From positions 3,920,001 through 3,984,000 of the forward strand of contig NZ_JACBZI010000001.1 in the NCBI RefSeq assembly GCF_013408145.1: a stretch of DNA of 64,000 nucleotides, in the 5' to 3' direction. This DNA comes from Nocardioides marinus. GTDB taxonomy: Bacteria; Actinomycetota; Actinomycetes; Propionibacteriales; Nocardioidaceae. A program made the position numbers and the translations under genes. Positions 7,982-15,778 of this stretch are shown one piece after another; positions within the stretch are counted from its first letter, which is position 1, and the number at the start of each line of letters is the position of its first letter. The notes beneath the pieces are model-generated. The model had not been told where the DNA came from. It saw only the letters and a list, made by a program, of their open reading frames with translations, and did no database searches.

Positions 7982-9259
7982 ATGATCGACCCCAAGGTCC
8001 TGCGGGACGAGCCCGACCGCGTCCGCGCCGCGCTGGCCAAGCGCGGCCTGTCCGACGAGGTCGTCTCACGCTCCCTGGAGGCCGACACCTCCCGCCGCGC
8101 CGCGATCGCCGCGTTCGAGGAGAAGCGCGCCCAGCAGAAGCAGCTCGGGGCCCTCATCCCGAAGGCCCAGGGCGAGGAGAAGCAGCAGCTGCTCGCGCAG
8201 ACCAAGGCGCTGGCCGCCGAGGTCAAGGCCGCCGAGGCCGCCCGCGGCGAGGCCGAGGAGACCTGGCAGCGCGCCCTGCAGGAGATCCCCAACCTCGCGG
8301 CTCCCGAGGCGCCCGAGGGCGGCGAGGACGACTTCGTCGTGCTCGAGCACGTCGGCACGCCCCGTGACTTCGAGGCCGAGGGCTTCGAGCCACGCGACCA
8401 CATCGAGCTCGGCAGGATCCTGGGCGCGATCGACATCGAGCGCGGCGCCAAGGTGTCGGGCAGCCGGTTCTACTTCCTCACCGGCGTCGGCGCCCAGCTC
8501 GAGCTGGCGCTGGTCAACCTCGCGATGGAGCAGGCCCGGGAGGCCGGCTTCACCCAGGTCATCGCCCCGTCGCTGGTGCGCCCGCGGGCCATGGACGGCA
8601 CCGGCTTCCTCGGCCAGGCCGCCGACGACGTCTACCGGATCGAGGGCGAGGACCTCTACCTCGTCGGCACCTCCGAGGTGCCGATGGCCGCCTACCACTC
8701 CGACGAGATCCTCGACCCGGCCACGCTGCCGCTGCGCTACGCCGCCTTCAGCCCGTGCTTCCGCAAGGAGGCCGGCTCGCACGGCAAGGACACCAAGGGG
8801 ATCATCCGGGTCCACTGGTTCGACAAGGTCGAGATGTTCGTCTACACCACCGTCGAGGAGTCCTACGCCGAGCACGAGCGGTTGCTGGCGTGGGAGAAGG
8901 AGTTCCTCGGCAAGCTCGAGCTGGCCTACCGCGTCATCGACGTCGCGGCCGGCGACCTGGGCCTCTCGGCGATCCGGAAGTTCGACTGCGAGGCGTGGAT
9001 CCCCACCCAGGGCAAGTACCGCGAGCTCACCTCGACCTCCAACTGCACCGAGTTCCAGTCCCGCCGCCTCGACATCCGCGGCCGGTTCGAGGACGGCACC
9101 AAGCCCCTGGCCACGCTCAACGGCACCCTGTGCGCCATGACCCGCACGATCGTGGCGATCCTCGAGACCCACCAGCAGGCCGACGGGTCGGTGCGCGTGC
9201 CGAAGGCCCTGCAGCCGCACATGGGCGGGCTCGAGGTCCTGAAGCCGGTCGGCGCGTGA
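7982..9259 (+). CDS. serS: Seryl-tRNA synthetase
   Basis: Charges tRNA-Ser with serine. The 425-residue length, the long N-terminal antiparallel coiled coil (about 1-115, rich in Glu/Lys/Ala) that contacts the long variable arm of tRNA-Ser, and the class II catalytic motifs are all present: [35 protein letters not shown] (motif 2) and [16 protein letters not shown] (motif 3). ATG 7982 is the natural start ([15 protein letters not shown]). Two tRNA-Ser genes lie about 8-9 kb downstream. A HAD phosphatase gene overlaps its stop by GTGA, implying co-translation. Confidence 0.97.
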   Translation: MIDPKVLRDEPDRVRAALAKRGLSDEVVSRSLEADTSRRAAIAAFEEKRAQQKQLGALIPKAQGEEKQQLLAQTKALAAEVKAAEAARGEAEETWQRALQEIPNLAAPEAPEGGEDDFVVLEHVGTPRDFEAEGFEPRDHIELGRILGAIDIERGAKVSGSRFYFLTGVGAQLELALVNLAMEQAREAGFTQVIAPSLVRPRAMDGTGFLGQAADDVYRIEGEDLYLVGTSEVPMAAYHSDEILDPATLPLRYAAFSPCFRKEAGSHGKDTKGIIRVHWFDKVEMFVYTTVEESYAEHERLLAWEKEFLGKLELAYRVIDVAAGDLGLSAIRKFDCEAWIPTQGKYRELTSTSNCTEFQSRRLDIRGRFEDGTKPLATLNGTLCAMTRTIVAILETHQQADGSVRVPKALQPHMGGLEVLKPVGA

Positions 9260-10086
9260 GCGTGCCGGCTCCCGGCTGGGTGCCGAAGCTGGTCGCCCTG
9301 GACATCGACGGCACCCTGCTGCGCTGGGTCGAGGGATCGGGCCAGACCCACGCCGAGGTCTCCGACGCGGTCGCCGACGCCGTACGCCGGGCGCGCGCGG
9401 CCGGGGCCCACGTGGTGCTGGCCAGCGGCCGCTCCCCGCACGGCATGACCCCGGTGGCGGACATGCTCGGCCTCGACGACCCCGAGGACCCGGTGTGGGT
9501 GGTGGCCTCCAACGGCGGCGTGGTCTTCCGCTACCCGCCGATGGACATCGTCCACGAGCACACCTTCGACGCCCGGCCCGCGGTCATAGCCGTGCTCGAG
9601 GAGCACCCCGACGCCCTGGTCGGGGTCGAGGAGCGCGGGCGCGGCTACCGGGTCAACAGGCCGTTCCCGGCCGGTGAGCTGTCCGGCGACATGATCGAGA
9701 CCCCGGTCGAGGACATCGTCGCCGAGCCGGTGAGCCGCGTGATCATCCGCGATCCGCAGGCGACCGCGGAGGACTTCGTCGACCTCGCGGGGCGGCTGGG
9801 GCTGCACGGCACCGACTACGTCGTGGGCTGGACCGCCTGGATGGACCTCTCGCCGGTGGGTGTCTCCAAGGCCTCGGGGCTGCAGCAGGTCTGCGACGAC
9901 CTGGGCGTCTCGGCGGCGGACGCGCTGGCGATCGGCGACGGCCGCAACGACCTGGAGATGTTCGCCTGGGCCGGCCGGTCCGTGGCGATGGGCCAGGCGA
10001 TCGAGGAGGTCCGCGCCGCCGCCGACGACGTGACGGCTCCCGTCGACGAGGACGGCGCCGCCCTCGAGCTGGGGCGGTACTTCTGA
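9256..10086 (+). CDS. Cof-type HAD-IIB phosphatase
   Basis: A 276-residue HAD-superfamily hydrolase of the Cof/YidA type. Motif I is ALDIDGTLL with the nucleophile Asp, motif II is LASGRS, motif III the Lys in VGVSKASGL, and motif [11 protein letters not shown] with two metal-binding Asp residues. A large C2-type cap lies between motifs II and III. Substrates in this family are usually sugar phosphates or small phosphoesters and cannot be named here. GTG 9256 overlaps the serS stop by four bases (GTGA). Confidence 0.88.
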   Translation: MSVPAPGWVPKLVALDIDGTLLRWVEGSGQTHAEVSDAVADAVRRARAAGAHVVLASGRSPHGMTPVADMLGLDDPEDPVWVVASNGGVVFRYPPMDIVHEHTFDARPAVIAVLEEHPDALVGVEERGRGYRVNRPFPAGELSGDMIETPVEDIVAEPVSRVIIRDPQATAEDFVDLAGRLGLHGTDYVVGWTAWMDLSPVGVSKASGLQQVCDDLGVSAADALAIGDGRNDLEMFAWAGRSVAMGQAIEEVRAAADDVTAPVDEDGAALELGRYF

Positions 10087-10586
10087 GCACCCCGTCCCCC
10101 CTCCTCGCCACCGCACGGCTCGAGCTGCCGCTGTGGTCGGCCGACGTCGTGGCCGACCTGCGCGGCGGCCGCCGACGACCCGAGTGGCACCCCGACTTCC
10201 CCCGCACCGACGACGTCGACGCCGCCACCCTGTGGGTCGAGGGCGACCCCTGGGGCCCCCGCAGCATCGTCCGTGGCCGGACCGTGCTCGGCTCCATCGG
10301 TTTCTTCGGCCCGCCGGCACCGGCGCAGGACGGCGTCCTCGAGACCGAGGTGGGCTACGGGCTGGTGCCCGAGGCACGCGGCTGGGGCTTCGCGACCGAG
10401 GCGCTCACGGCGATGCTCGAGGCGGCCGACGCCGACGGCGTCCGGGTGCGCGCGAGCGTCAGCCCCGAGAACGCCACCAGCCTGAAGGTGCTGGCCAAGA
10501 ACGGCTTCACCGGCCTGCGCGGCTCCGACGACGACGGCAACCTCGTGATGGTGCGGCCCGTGCCCGAAGGGCGGTCCCTCCCGTGA
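10083..10586 (+). CDS. GNAT N-acetyltransferase, probable CTG start
   Basis: A RimJ/RimL-like GNAT acetyltransferase of about 167 residues. The acetyl-CoA site is seen as GYGLVPEARGWGFATEAL, and the family's opening strand and helix are LLATARLELPLW. That opening lies upstream of the first conventional start (GTG 10149), which would delete it. The only plausible start that keeps it is CTG 10083, which overlaps the preceding HAD stop in a CTGA arrangement like the ATGA/GTGA overlaps elsewhere in this gene run. The protein's target is unknown. The gene ends with a GTGA overlap into a second HAD gene. Confidence 0.72.
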   Translation: MSTPSPLLATARLELPLWSADVVADLRGGRRRPEWHPDFPRTDDVDAATLWVEGDPWGPRSIVRGRTVLGSIGFFGPPAPAQDGVLETEVGYGLVPEARGWGFATEALTAMLEAADADGVRVRASVSPENATSLKVLAKNGFTGLRGSDDDGNLVMVRPVPEGRSLP

Positions 10587-11539
10587 CGAGCGCCAGCGAG
10601 GAGGGCCCCGTGCCGGGTGGTCGAGCAGCGACGAGCGCCAGCCAGGAGGGCCCCGTGCCGGGTGGTCGAGCAGCGACGAGCGCCAGCGAGGAGGGTCCCG
10701 TGCCGGGTGGTCGAGCAGCGACGAGCGCCAGCGAGGAGCGGGCGTCGAGACCACCCCGCCTGGTCGCCACCGACCTCGACGGCACCCTGGTGCGCAGCGA
10801 CGGCTCGGTGTCGGACTACACGCGCGAGGTGCTGCTCGAGGTCGAGCGGCGGGGGGTGCCGGTGGTCTTCGTGACCGGCCGGCCGCTGCGGTGGGCCCGC
10901 GACGTCTTCGACCACGTGGGCTCGCACGGGCTGGCGGTGATCTCGAACGGCGCGGCCGTGTGGGACGTCGCCGCCGACAGCGCCCGGCTCGAGCGGCCGA
11001 TCGAGGTGGGCGTCGGTCGCGAGTTCGCCCGGCTGCTGCGCGAGGCGGTGCCCGGGACGTCGTACGCCGTCGAGACCCGTGCGGGCATCGAGCTGGAGCC
11101 CGAGTTCATGGAGCGCTACCCCGTGCCCGACGCGGCCCGCCGCGCGCACGTCGACGAGCTGCTCACCGCCGGGGCGTGGAAGCTGCTGGCTCGGCACGAG
11201 GAGCTGGGGCCGCAGGAGTTCTGGGACCGGGCCGAGGCCGCGACCGGTGGCCGGCTCACGATCACCTGGTCCTCCAGCACCACCTTGCTGGAGATCAGCG
11301 CGGCGCAGGTGACCAAGGCCTCGACGCTCGCGATGGTCTGCGCCGACCTCGGTATCGGCCCCGACGAGGTGATCGCCTTCGGGGACATGCCCAACGACAT
11401 CCCGATGCTGGCGTGGGCGGGCCGCTCGTGGGCGATGGCCGACGCGCACCCCAGCGTCGTCGAGGTGGCCCACGAGGTGGCGCCCGGGCACGAGGAGGAC
11501 GGCGTGGCGCGCGTCCTGGCTGGTGTGTTCGACCTGTGA
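10583..11539 (+). CDS. HAD-IIB phosphatase with repeat-derived N-terminus
   Basis: A second Cof-type HAD hydrolase, not closely similar to the one two genes upstream. Motif I is VATDLDGTLV, motif II FVTGRP, motif III the Lys in AQVTKASTLA, and motif IV GDMPNDIPM. Before motif I, about 55 residues are encoded by three and a bit copies of a 45-base repeat (TSASEEGPVPGGRAA repeated), which belongs to a family found elsewhere only between genes. GTG 10583 overlaps the GNAT stop (GTGA) and was used as start; an internal GTG would shorten the repeat tail. The enzyme part looks intact, and the tail is probably disordered or not translated. Confidence 0.8.
   Translation: MTSASEEGPVPGGRAATSASQEGPVPGGRAATSASEEGPVPGGRAATSASEERASRPPRLVATDLDGTLVRSDGSVSDYTREVLLEVERRGVPVVFVTGRPLRWARDVFDHVGSHGLAVISNGAAVWDVAADSARLERPIEVGVGREFARLLREAVPGTSYAVETRAGIELEPEFMERYPVPDAARRAHVDELLTAGAWKLLARHEELGPQEFWDRAEAATGGRLTITWSSSTTLLEISAAQVTKASTLAMVCADLGIGPDEVIAFGDMPNDIPMLAWAGRSWAMADAHPSVVEVAHEVAPGHEEDGVARVLAGVFDL
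10586..10755 (+). repeat. Tandem 45-bp repeat array, 3 full units plus one partial
   Basis: Units begin at 10586, 10631, 10676 and 10721, each 45 bases apart and nearly identical; the last is partial and runs into the closing arm GTCGAGACCACC (10744-10755). The left arm GGTGGTCGAGCAGC recurs inside each unit. Because 45 is a multiple of three, the array stays in frame with the HAD gene. The same arms form single dispersed hairpins at 19.7, 21.9 and, as a variant, 46.7 kb. Confidence 0.9.
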
Positions 11540-11556
11540 TCTGCTCTCATTTCCCC

Positions 11557-12228
11557 GTGCCGACGACGACCCGACCCCCCGCGACCGCGCTCGCGGCCGG
11601 CCTCGTGCTGGCCCTGCTCGGGCTCGTGGCGGCGTGCGGGGTGGTGCTCGGGGCGACCGGCCCGGCGGCGTACGCCGCGGAGGACCCCTCCTGCACCGAC
11701 CAGGGCGTCAGCATGCAGACCCGGCAGGCCCAGGCGGTCTTCACCGGCACCGTGGTCGGTGCGAAGGCAGCGGCGCTGGACGACGGTCAGCGCGGCGTGC
11801 GGATCACCCACCAGGTCGAGGTCCAGGAGGTCTACAAGGCCGCCCGGGTCAGCGTCGCCGCGGAGCTCGAGGTGGTCACCACCCGCAACGTGCGCGGCGA
11901 GTGCAACCTCGGGCGGCTGCCCGAGGGCGAGGACGTCGTCTTCTTCGTGAAGGCCGAGACCACCGACGGCGAGCCCGCGGACCCGGTGGTCTTCCTGGCC
12001 GCGGGTGACTCGGGCACGGCCGTGGCCGACAGCGACCTGCGCGACGCGCTCGACCGACTCCTGCCCAACCCCGTGCCGCCGGTGCCCGCGAGCCCGACGG
12101 GCGCGGAGTTCGAGGCGCTGCCCGTGGACCCGCCCACCCCGCTGGGTCGTGCCGCGGCCCCGGGCGCCGCGCTGGCGGTGCTCGGCGTGCTGGGGCTCTT
12201 CGTGGTCGGGCGGCTCGGCCGGCGCTGA
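11557..12228 (+). CDS. Secreted, membrane-anchored TIMP/NTR-like protein
   Basis: A 223-residue exported protein. Residues about 1-38 form a signal peptide ending near AAYAAED; the body begins with a Cys (SCTDQG) and has the pattern of netrin/TIMP-like domains in actinobacteria (QAVFTGTVVG, then VEVQEVYK, then VTTRNVRGECNLG with the second Cys). A proline-rich linker leads to a C-terminal transmembrane helix and a short basic tail (GRLGRR), so it is likely anchored on the cell surface. No enzymatic motif is visible. GTG 11557 gives a standard signal peptide; GTG 11536, overlapping the HAD stop, is an alternative in the same frame. Confidence 0.68.
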   Translation: MPTTTRPPATALAAGLVLALLGLVAACGVVLGATGPAAYAAEDPSCTDQGVSMQTRQAQAVFTGTVVGAKAAALDDGQRGVRITHQVEVQEVYKAARVSVAAELEVVTTRNVRGECNLGRLPEGEDVVFFVKAETTDGEPADPVVFLAAGDSGTAVADSDLRDALDRLLPNPVPPVPASPTGAEFEALPVDPPTPLGRAAAPGAALAVLGVLGLFVVGRLGRR

Positions 12229-12260
12229 GCCCGGCCGCTGAAGCGTGCCGGGCGGCGGAC

Positions 12261-12890
12261 CTAGAGGTACATCCCCCCGGAGTCCCCGGGCGTCGGGCCG
12301 GGCTCCTGGCCGCCGGCACCGGGCTGGCCCGGCTGGCCGCCGTGGCCGGCGGGCAGCCCACGACGCATCTGCTCGAACTGCGCCCGCGCCGCCATCTGCT
12401 GGGCGTAGATCGCCGTCTGCAGCCCGTGGAAGAGCCCCTCGAGCCAGCCGACCAGCTGGGCCTGGGCGATGCGCAGCTCGCCCTCGGAGGGGGTGACGTC
12501 CTCGGTGAAGGGCAGGCTGAGCCGGTGCAGCTCCTCGATCAGCTCGGGGGCCAGCCCGGCCTCGAGCTCGGTGATCGAGGCGGCGTGGATGTCGCGCAGC
12601 CGGTTGCGGCTGGCCTCGTCGAGCGGAGCGGCCTTCACCTCCTCGAGCAGCTGGCGGATCATCCCGCCGATGCGCATGACCTTGGCCGGCTGCTCGACGA
12701 GCTCGGTGAGGTGCCGCTCGTCGTCGGAGTCGCCAGTGGTGCCCTCCGGGGACGGGGCGCCCTGGCTGACCATCGCCATCGCGGCCGCGGCTGGCATGGT
12801 GCCGATCGGGCGGCCGTCGGGGCCGACCACGACGACCTGCTGCTCGCCCTGCGGGCCGGGCTGCTCGGTGGGGGAGTGCTGCTCGCTCAT
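12261..12890 (-). CDS. bpa: Bacterial proteasome activator Bpa (DUF2587)
   Basis: An ATP-independent ring-shaped activator of the actinobacterial 20S proteasome (Bpa/PafE family). The 209-residue protein has a disordered N-terminus, a helical bundle core (about 60-165; EQPAKVMRIGGMIRQLLEE through LVGWLEGLFHGLQ) and a Gly/Pro-rich tail ending in GGMYL. The family's C-terminal GQYL motif docks in the proteasome alpha-ring; here the terminal Tyr-Leu is kept while the Gln is Met. The presence of Bpa predicts proteasome genes elsewhere in this genome. It converges with the TIMP-like gene. Confidence 0.9.
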   Translation of the reverse strand: MSEQHSPTEQPGPQGEQQVVVVGPDGRPIGTMPAAAAMAMVSQGAPSPEGTTGDSDDERHLTELVEQPAKVMRIGGMIRQLLEEVKAAPLDEASRNRLRDIHAASITELEAGLAPELIEELHRLSLPFTEDVTPSEGELRIAQAQLVGWLEGLFHGLQTAIYAQQMAARAQFEQMRRGLPAGHGGQPGQPGAGGQEPGPTPGDSGGMYL

Positions 12891-12918
12891 GCGCCCACCC
12901 TAGAACGGGGTACGCCGC

Positions 12919-13896
12919 TCACGGGGTGAGCAGGATCTTGCCGGTGTGCGCACCCGAGCCCATCAGCTCGTGGGCGGCGGCGACGTCGTCGAGGGCGAGG
13001 ACCTGGTGGACGATCGGGCGCACCTTCTGCTCGGCGACCAGCGGCCACACGTGCTCGACGACCCCGGCGCAGATCGCCGACTTGCCCTCGACCGGCCGAG
13101 CGCGCAGCGAGGTCGCGACGACCGCACCGCGCTTCTTCAGCAGCGCCCCGAGGTCGAGCTCGGCCTTGGTGCCGCCCTGCATGCCGATGACCACGAGCCG
13201 GCCCTCGGTGGCGAGCGCGTCGACGTTGCGGGCGAGGTACTTCGCGCCCATGTTGTCGAGGATCACGTCGGCCCCGTGGCCGTCGGTCGCCTCGCGCAGC
13301 ACCTCGACGAAGTCCTGCTCGCGGTAGTCGATGGTGACGTCGGCACCCAGCGAGCGGCAGAACTCCAGCTTCTCCGCCGTGCCGCCGGTCGTCGCCACCC
13401 GCGCCCCGAGGGCGTGGGCGAGCTGGATGGCGAAGGTGCCGATGCCGCCGGCGCCGCCGTGGACCAGGAAGGTCTCGTCGGGGCGCAGGCCGGCGACCAT
13501 GAAGACGTTGGACCACACGGTCGCCGCGACCTCCGGCAGCGCGGCGGCGGTGACCAGGTCGACCCCGTCGGGCACGGGCATGACCTGCCCCGCGGGCACG
13601 GCCACGAGCTCGGCGTACCCACCCCCGGCGAGCAGGCAGCACACCTCGTCGCCGACCGCCCACTGCGTCACGCCCTCGCCGACCTCGGCGACGGTGCCGG
13701 AGCACTCCATCCCGATGACGTCCGAGGCGCCGGGCGGCGGCGGGTAGAAGCCCATCCGCTGCAGCAGGTCGGCACGGTTCAGGCCCGCGGCCGCGACCCG
13801 CACGACGACCTCCCCGGGCCCGGCCTGCGGGTCGGGCACCTCGGCGACGGACAGGACCTCGGGACCACCGGTCCCCTGGGCGACGACGGCACGCAT
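12919..13896 (-). CDS. NADPH:quinone reductase, zeta-crystallin family
   Basis: A medium-chain dehydrogenase/reductase of 325 residues without the catalytic zinc ligands, as in quinone oxidoreductases of the PIG3/zeta-crystallin type. Visible are the substrate-domain signature GLNRADLLQRMGFYPPPPG, GMECSGTVAEVG, and the NAD(P) dinucleotide-binding loop HGGAGGIGTFAIQLA. It would reduce quinones or enoyl substrates using NADPH. ATG 13896 (MRAVVAQGTG) is the conserved start; an in-frame extension upstream is not needed. A 50-bp palindromic element begins 23 bases upstream of the start. Confidence 0.88.
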   Translation of the reverse strand: MRAVVAQGTGGPEVLSVAEVPDPQAGPGEVVVRVAAAGLNRADLLQRMGFYPPPPGASDVIGMECSGTVAEVGEGVTQWAVGDEVCCLLAGGGYAELVAVPAGQVMPVPDGVDLVTAAALPEVAATVWSNVFMVAGLRPDETFLVHGGAGGIGTFAIQLAHALGARVATTGGTAEKLEFCRSLGADVTIDYREQDFVEVLREATDGHGADVILDNMGAKYLARNVDALATEGRLVVIGMQGGTKAELDLGALLKKRGAVVATSLRARPVEGKSAICAGVVEHVWPLVAEQKVRPIVHQVLALDDVAAAHELMGSGAHTGKILLTP

Positions 13897-13919
13897 GGCG
13901 CCGACGCTACCCGGCCCGT

Positions 13920-13969
13920 GGGACGTCATACGGAGGGGACGTCCGCTGCCGCTGGACGTATGACGTCCC
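13920..13969 (+). repeat. 50-bp palindromic element, copy A
   Basis: Perfect 13-base arms GGGACGTCATACG (13920-13932) and CGTATGACGTCCC (13957-13969) flank a 24-base centre that contains GGGGACGTCC. A second copy of identical length lies at 57774-57823 in the opposite orientation: comparing the centre with the reverse complement of the other gives 20 of 24 identities, with the arms identical. It lies between the quinone reductase start and the DUF6457 stop. It may be a REP/MITE-like element. Confidence 0.85.
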
Positions 13970-13976
13970 GCGGGAC

Positions 13977-14315
13977 TCAGGCGTCCTCGAACTCCCGCAG
14001 GTCGGCGGTGTGGTCGACCCCCCGGTCGTCCGGCACCTCGACCTCGGCTCCGGCCGCCTCGGGGTCCGGCGCGCCGGCCGGACGGTCCCAGGCCTCGGCG
14101 AGCGCCCGCGCGCGGGCCGCCAGCTCCTCGACCTCCTCGGGCCCGGCGCCCTGACGGCCCGCGGCCAGCCCGAGCAGGAAGGTCGAGATGGGAGCGGCCG
14201 GGCGGACCACCTGGTGCGCGGCCACCCGCGCCAGGTCCAGCACCAGCCCCTCGTCGACCTCGGCGTCGAGGTCCAGCACGTCGCAGAGCTCGTCGATCCA
14301 GTCGTGGAGGTTCAC
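13977..14315 (-). CDS. DUF6457 domain protein
   Basis: A 112-residue acidic, helical protein of the DUF6457 family, recognised from NLHDWIDELCDVLDLDAEVDEGLVLDLARVAAHQVVRPAAP and STFLLGLAAGR. In actinobacteria this domain is typically found next to, or fused to, MobA-like molybdenum cofactor nucleotidyltransferases, and here too mobA lies just upstream on the same strand with about 50 bases between. A helper role in molybdenum cofactor maturation is therefore likely but unproven. GTG 14315 matches the conserved N-terminus. Confidence 0.75.
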   Translation of the reverse strand: MNLHDWIDELCDVLDLDAEVDEGLVLDLARVAAHQVVRPAAPISTFLLGLAAGRQGAGPEEVEELAARARALAEAWDRPAGAPDPEAAGAEVEVPDDRGVDHTADLREFEDA

Positions 14316-14367
14316 GAGGCCCACTATCCGCGCGTGCGCCCGCCGCGACAACCCCGCTGCGGCTGGC

Positions 14368-14949
14368 TCAGGACAGGTCCCGCAGGTCCTCCCAGGTGTC
14401 GACGTCGCGGTGCTCGTCGCCCGCGGTCGGCACCTCGGTCAGCGTGAGCGGCGCGAGCAGCGCACGCAGCGCCATCCCGTGCTGCCCCTCCCGGTCGGGT
14501 CGTACGCCGCTGAGCCGGTCGGTCCGCAGCACCAGCGCGAGCGGGTGCCGGCCGTCGGGGTCCACGAGGCGGGCGCCGTCGGTGTCGCCGATGCCGGCAC
14601 GGAGCCGGTCGAAGGTCGCCGCGGTGACCAGGGGCATGTCCACGGCGAGGACGGCCAGCAGCGGCGGCGGGCGCAGCAGCGAGTCCAGGCCGGTCAGCAG
14701 CCCGGCGACGGGGCCGCCGTGCCGCGGGTCTTCCAGGACGAACGTGACCGGTCGGTCCGTGGGGACCTCCTCGCCGACGACCACGACCTCGCGGGCGTCG
14801 ATGACGGCCTCCAGGGCGCGGGCCAGCAGGGTGCGCCCGTGCAGCTCGACCGAGGCCTTGTCGATGCCGCCCATCCGGGCGGCGGTGCCACCCGCGAGGA
14901 CCACGGCGGCGAACGCGTCGAGGGGAGGGCAGGAAGGGGCGTCGACCAC
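14368..14949 (-). CDS. mobA: Molybdenum cofactor guanylyltransferase MobA-like
   Basis: A 193-residue nucleotidyltransferase. The signature VVLAGGTAARMGGIDKA at about residues 16-32 is the NTP-binding loop (LAGG-x-S/A-x-RMG-x-DK), and LAVDMPLV carries the metal-binding Asp. Such proteins attach GMP (or CMP) to the molybdopterin cofactor. It forms a two-gene unit with the DUF6457 gene. The GTG at 14949 is the best available start and leaves a short non-conserved leader before the nucleotide loop. It is divergent from a nitrilase-family gene. Confidence 0.85.
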   Translation of the reverse strand: MVDAPSCPPLDAFAAVVLAGGTAARMGGIDKASVELHGRTLLARALEAVIDAREVVVVGEEVPTDRPVTFVLEDPRHGGPVAGLLTGLDSLLRPPPLLAVLAVDMPLVTAATFDRLRAGIGDTDGARLVDPDGRHPLALVLRTDRLSGVRPDREGQHGMALRALLAPLTLTEVPTAGDEHRDVDTWEDLRDLS

Positions 14950-14996
14950 GTCCTCACTCTCACAGAGTCCTGGCCCGAGGTGGCAGGGTGGAGGGC

Positions 14997-15767
14997 ATGA
15001 GTGACGTCACGCTGCGGCTCGCGCTGGTCCAGGAGGCCGCCGACCTCGACCCCGACGTCAACCGCTCGCGGCTGGCCGACCTGGTGCCCGACGACGCCGA
15101 CCTCGTGGTGCTGCCGGAGGCCTTCGCCCGCGACTTCGGGTCGCCGGGGGAGGACGTCAGCGGGTTCGCCGAGGAGGTCGGTGGGCCCTTCGACACCGAG
15201 CTGACGCGGGTGGCCGAGCTGCGCGGGACCACGGTCGTGGCCGGGTCCTTCGAGCGCAGCGGCGACCCGGGTCGCCCGTTCAACACGCTGCTGGTGCGGG
15301 GGCGGTCGCGGGCGTCGTACCGCAAGATCCACCTCTACGACTCCTTCGGCTACCGCGAGTCCGACCGGCTCAGCCCGGGTGCGCCGGAGCCGGTGACCGT
15401 CGACGTCGGCGGGGTCACGGTGGGACTGATGACCTGCTACGACCTGCGCTTCCCCGAGATGGCGCGGGCCCTGGTCGACGCCGGCGCCGAGCTGCTGGTC
15501 GTGCCGGCGGCGTGGGTGGCCGGCGAGCGCAAGGTCGACCACTGGCGCACGCTGCTGCGCGCCCGCGCCATCGAGAACACCGTGCACGTCGCCGCCGCGG
15601 CCCAGCCCGGCCCCCGCTACAGCGGGCACTCGATGGTCGTCGACCCCCTCGGTGACGTGCTCGCGGAGGCCGGTGACGGGCCGGGGACGGTGCGGGCCGT
15701 GGTGAGCCGCGAGCGGCTGCTCGAGGCCCGCCGGACCAACCCCTCGCTGACCAACCGCCGGCTGTAG
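14997..15767 (+). CDS. Carbon-nitrogen hydrolase (Nit/omega-amidase-like)
   Basis: A 256-residue nitrilase-superfamily amidase. The triad is complete: Glu in LVVLPEAFARDF, Lys in YRKIHLYDSFGYRESD, and the nucleophile Cys in MTCYDLRFPEMARAL. The length and the HLYDSFGYRES segment match the Nit1/Nit2 group, which repairs deaminated glutathione or acts on omega-amides; the exact substrate is not decidable. ATG 14997 has GGAGGG immediately upstream, a close but usable ribosome site. This gene is distinct from the two nitrilases of the Nit1C operon near 30 kb. Confidence 0.86.
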   Translation: MSDVTLRLALVQEAADLDPDVNRSRLADLVPDDADLVVLPEAFARDFGSPGEDVSGFAEEVGGPFDTELTRVAELRGTTVVAGSFERSGDPGRPFNTLLVRGRSRASYRKIHLYDSFGYRESDRLSPGAPEPVTVDVGGVTVGLMTCYDLRFPEMARALVDAGAELLVVPAAWVAGERKVDHWRTLLRARAIENTVHVAAAAQPGPRYSGHSMVVDPLGDVLAEAGDGPGTVRAVVSRERLLEARRTNPSLTNRRL

Positions 15768-15778
15768 GCTCGAGCGCC

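Noticed and set aside
12229..12260. CCCGGC/GCCGGG hairpin between the TIMP-like gene and bpa as terminator
   Set aside because: Six-base arms with an 11-base loop and no T-run are expected by chance at this GC content.
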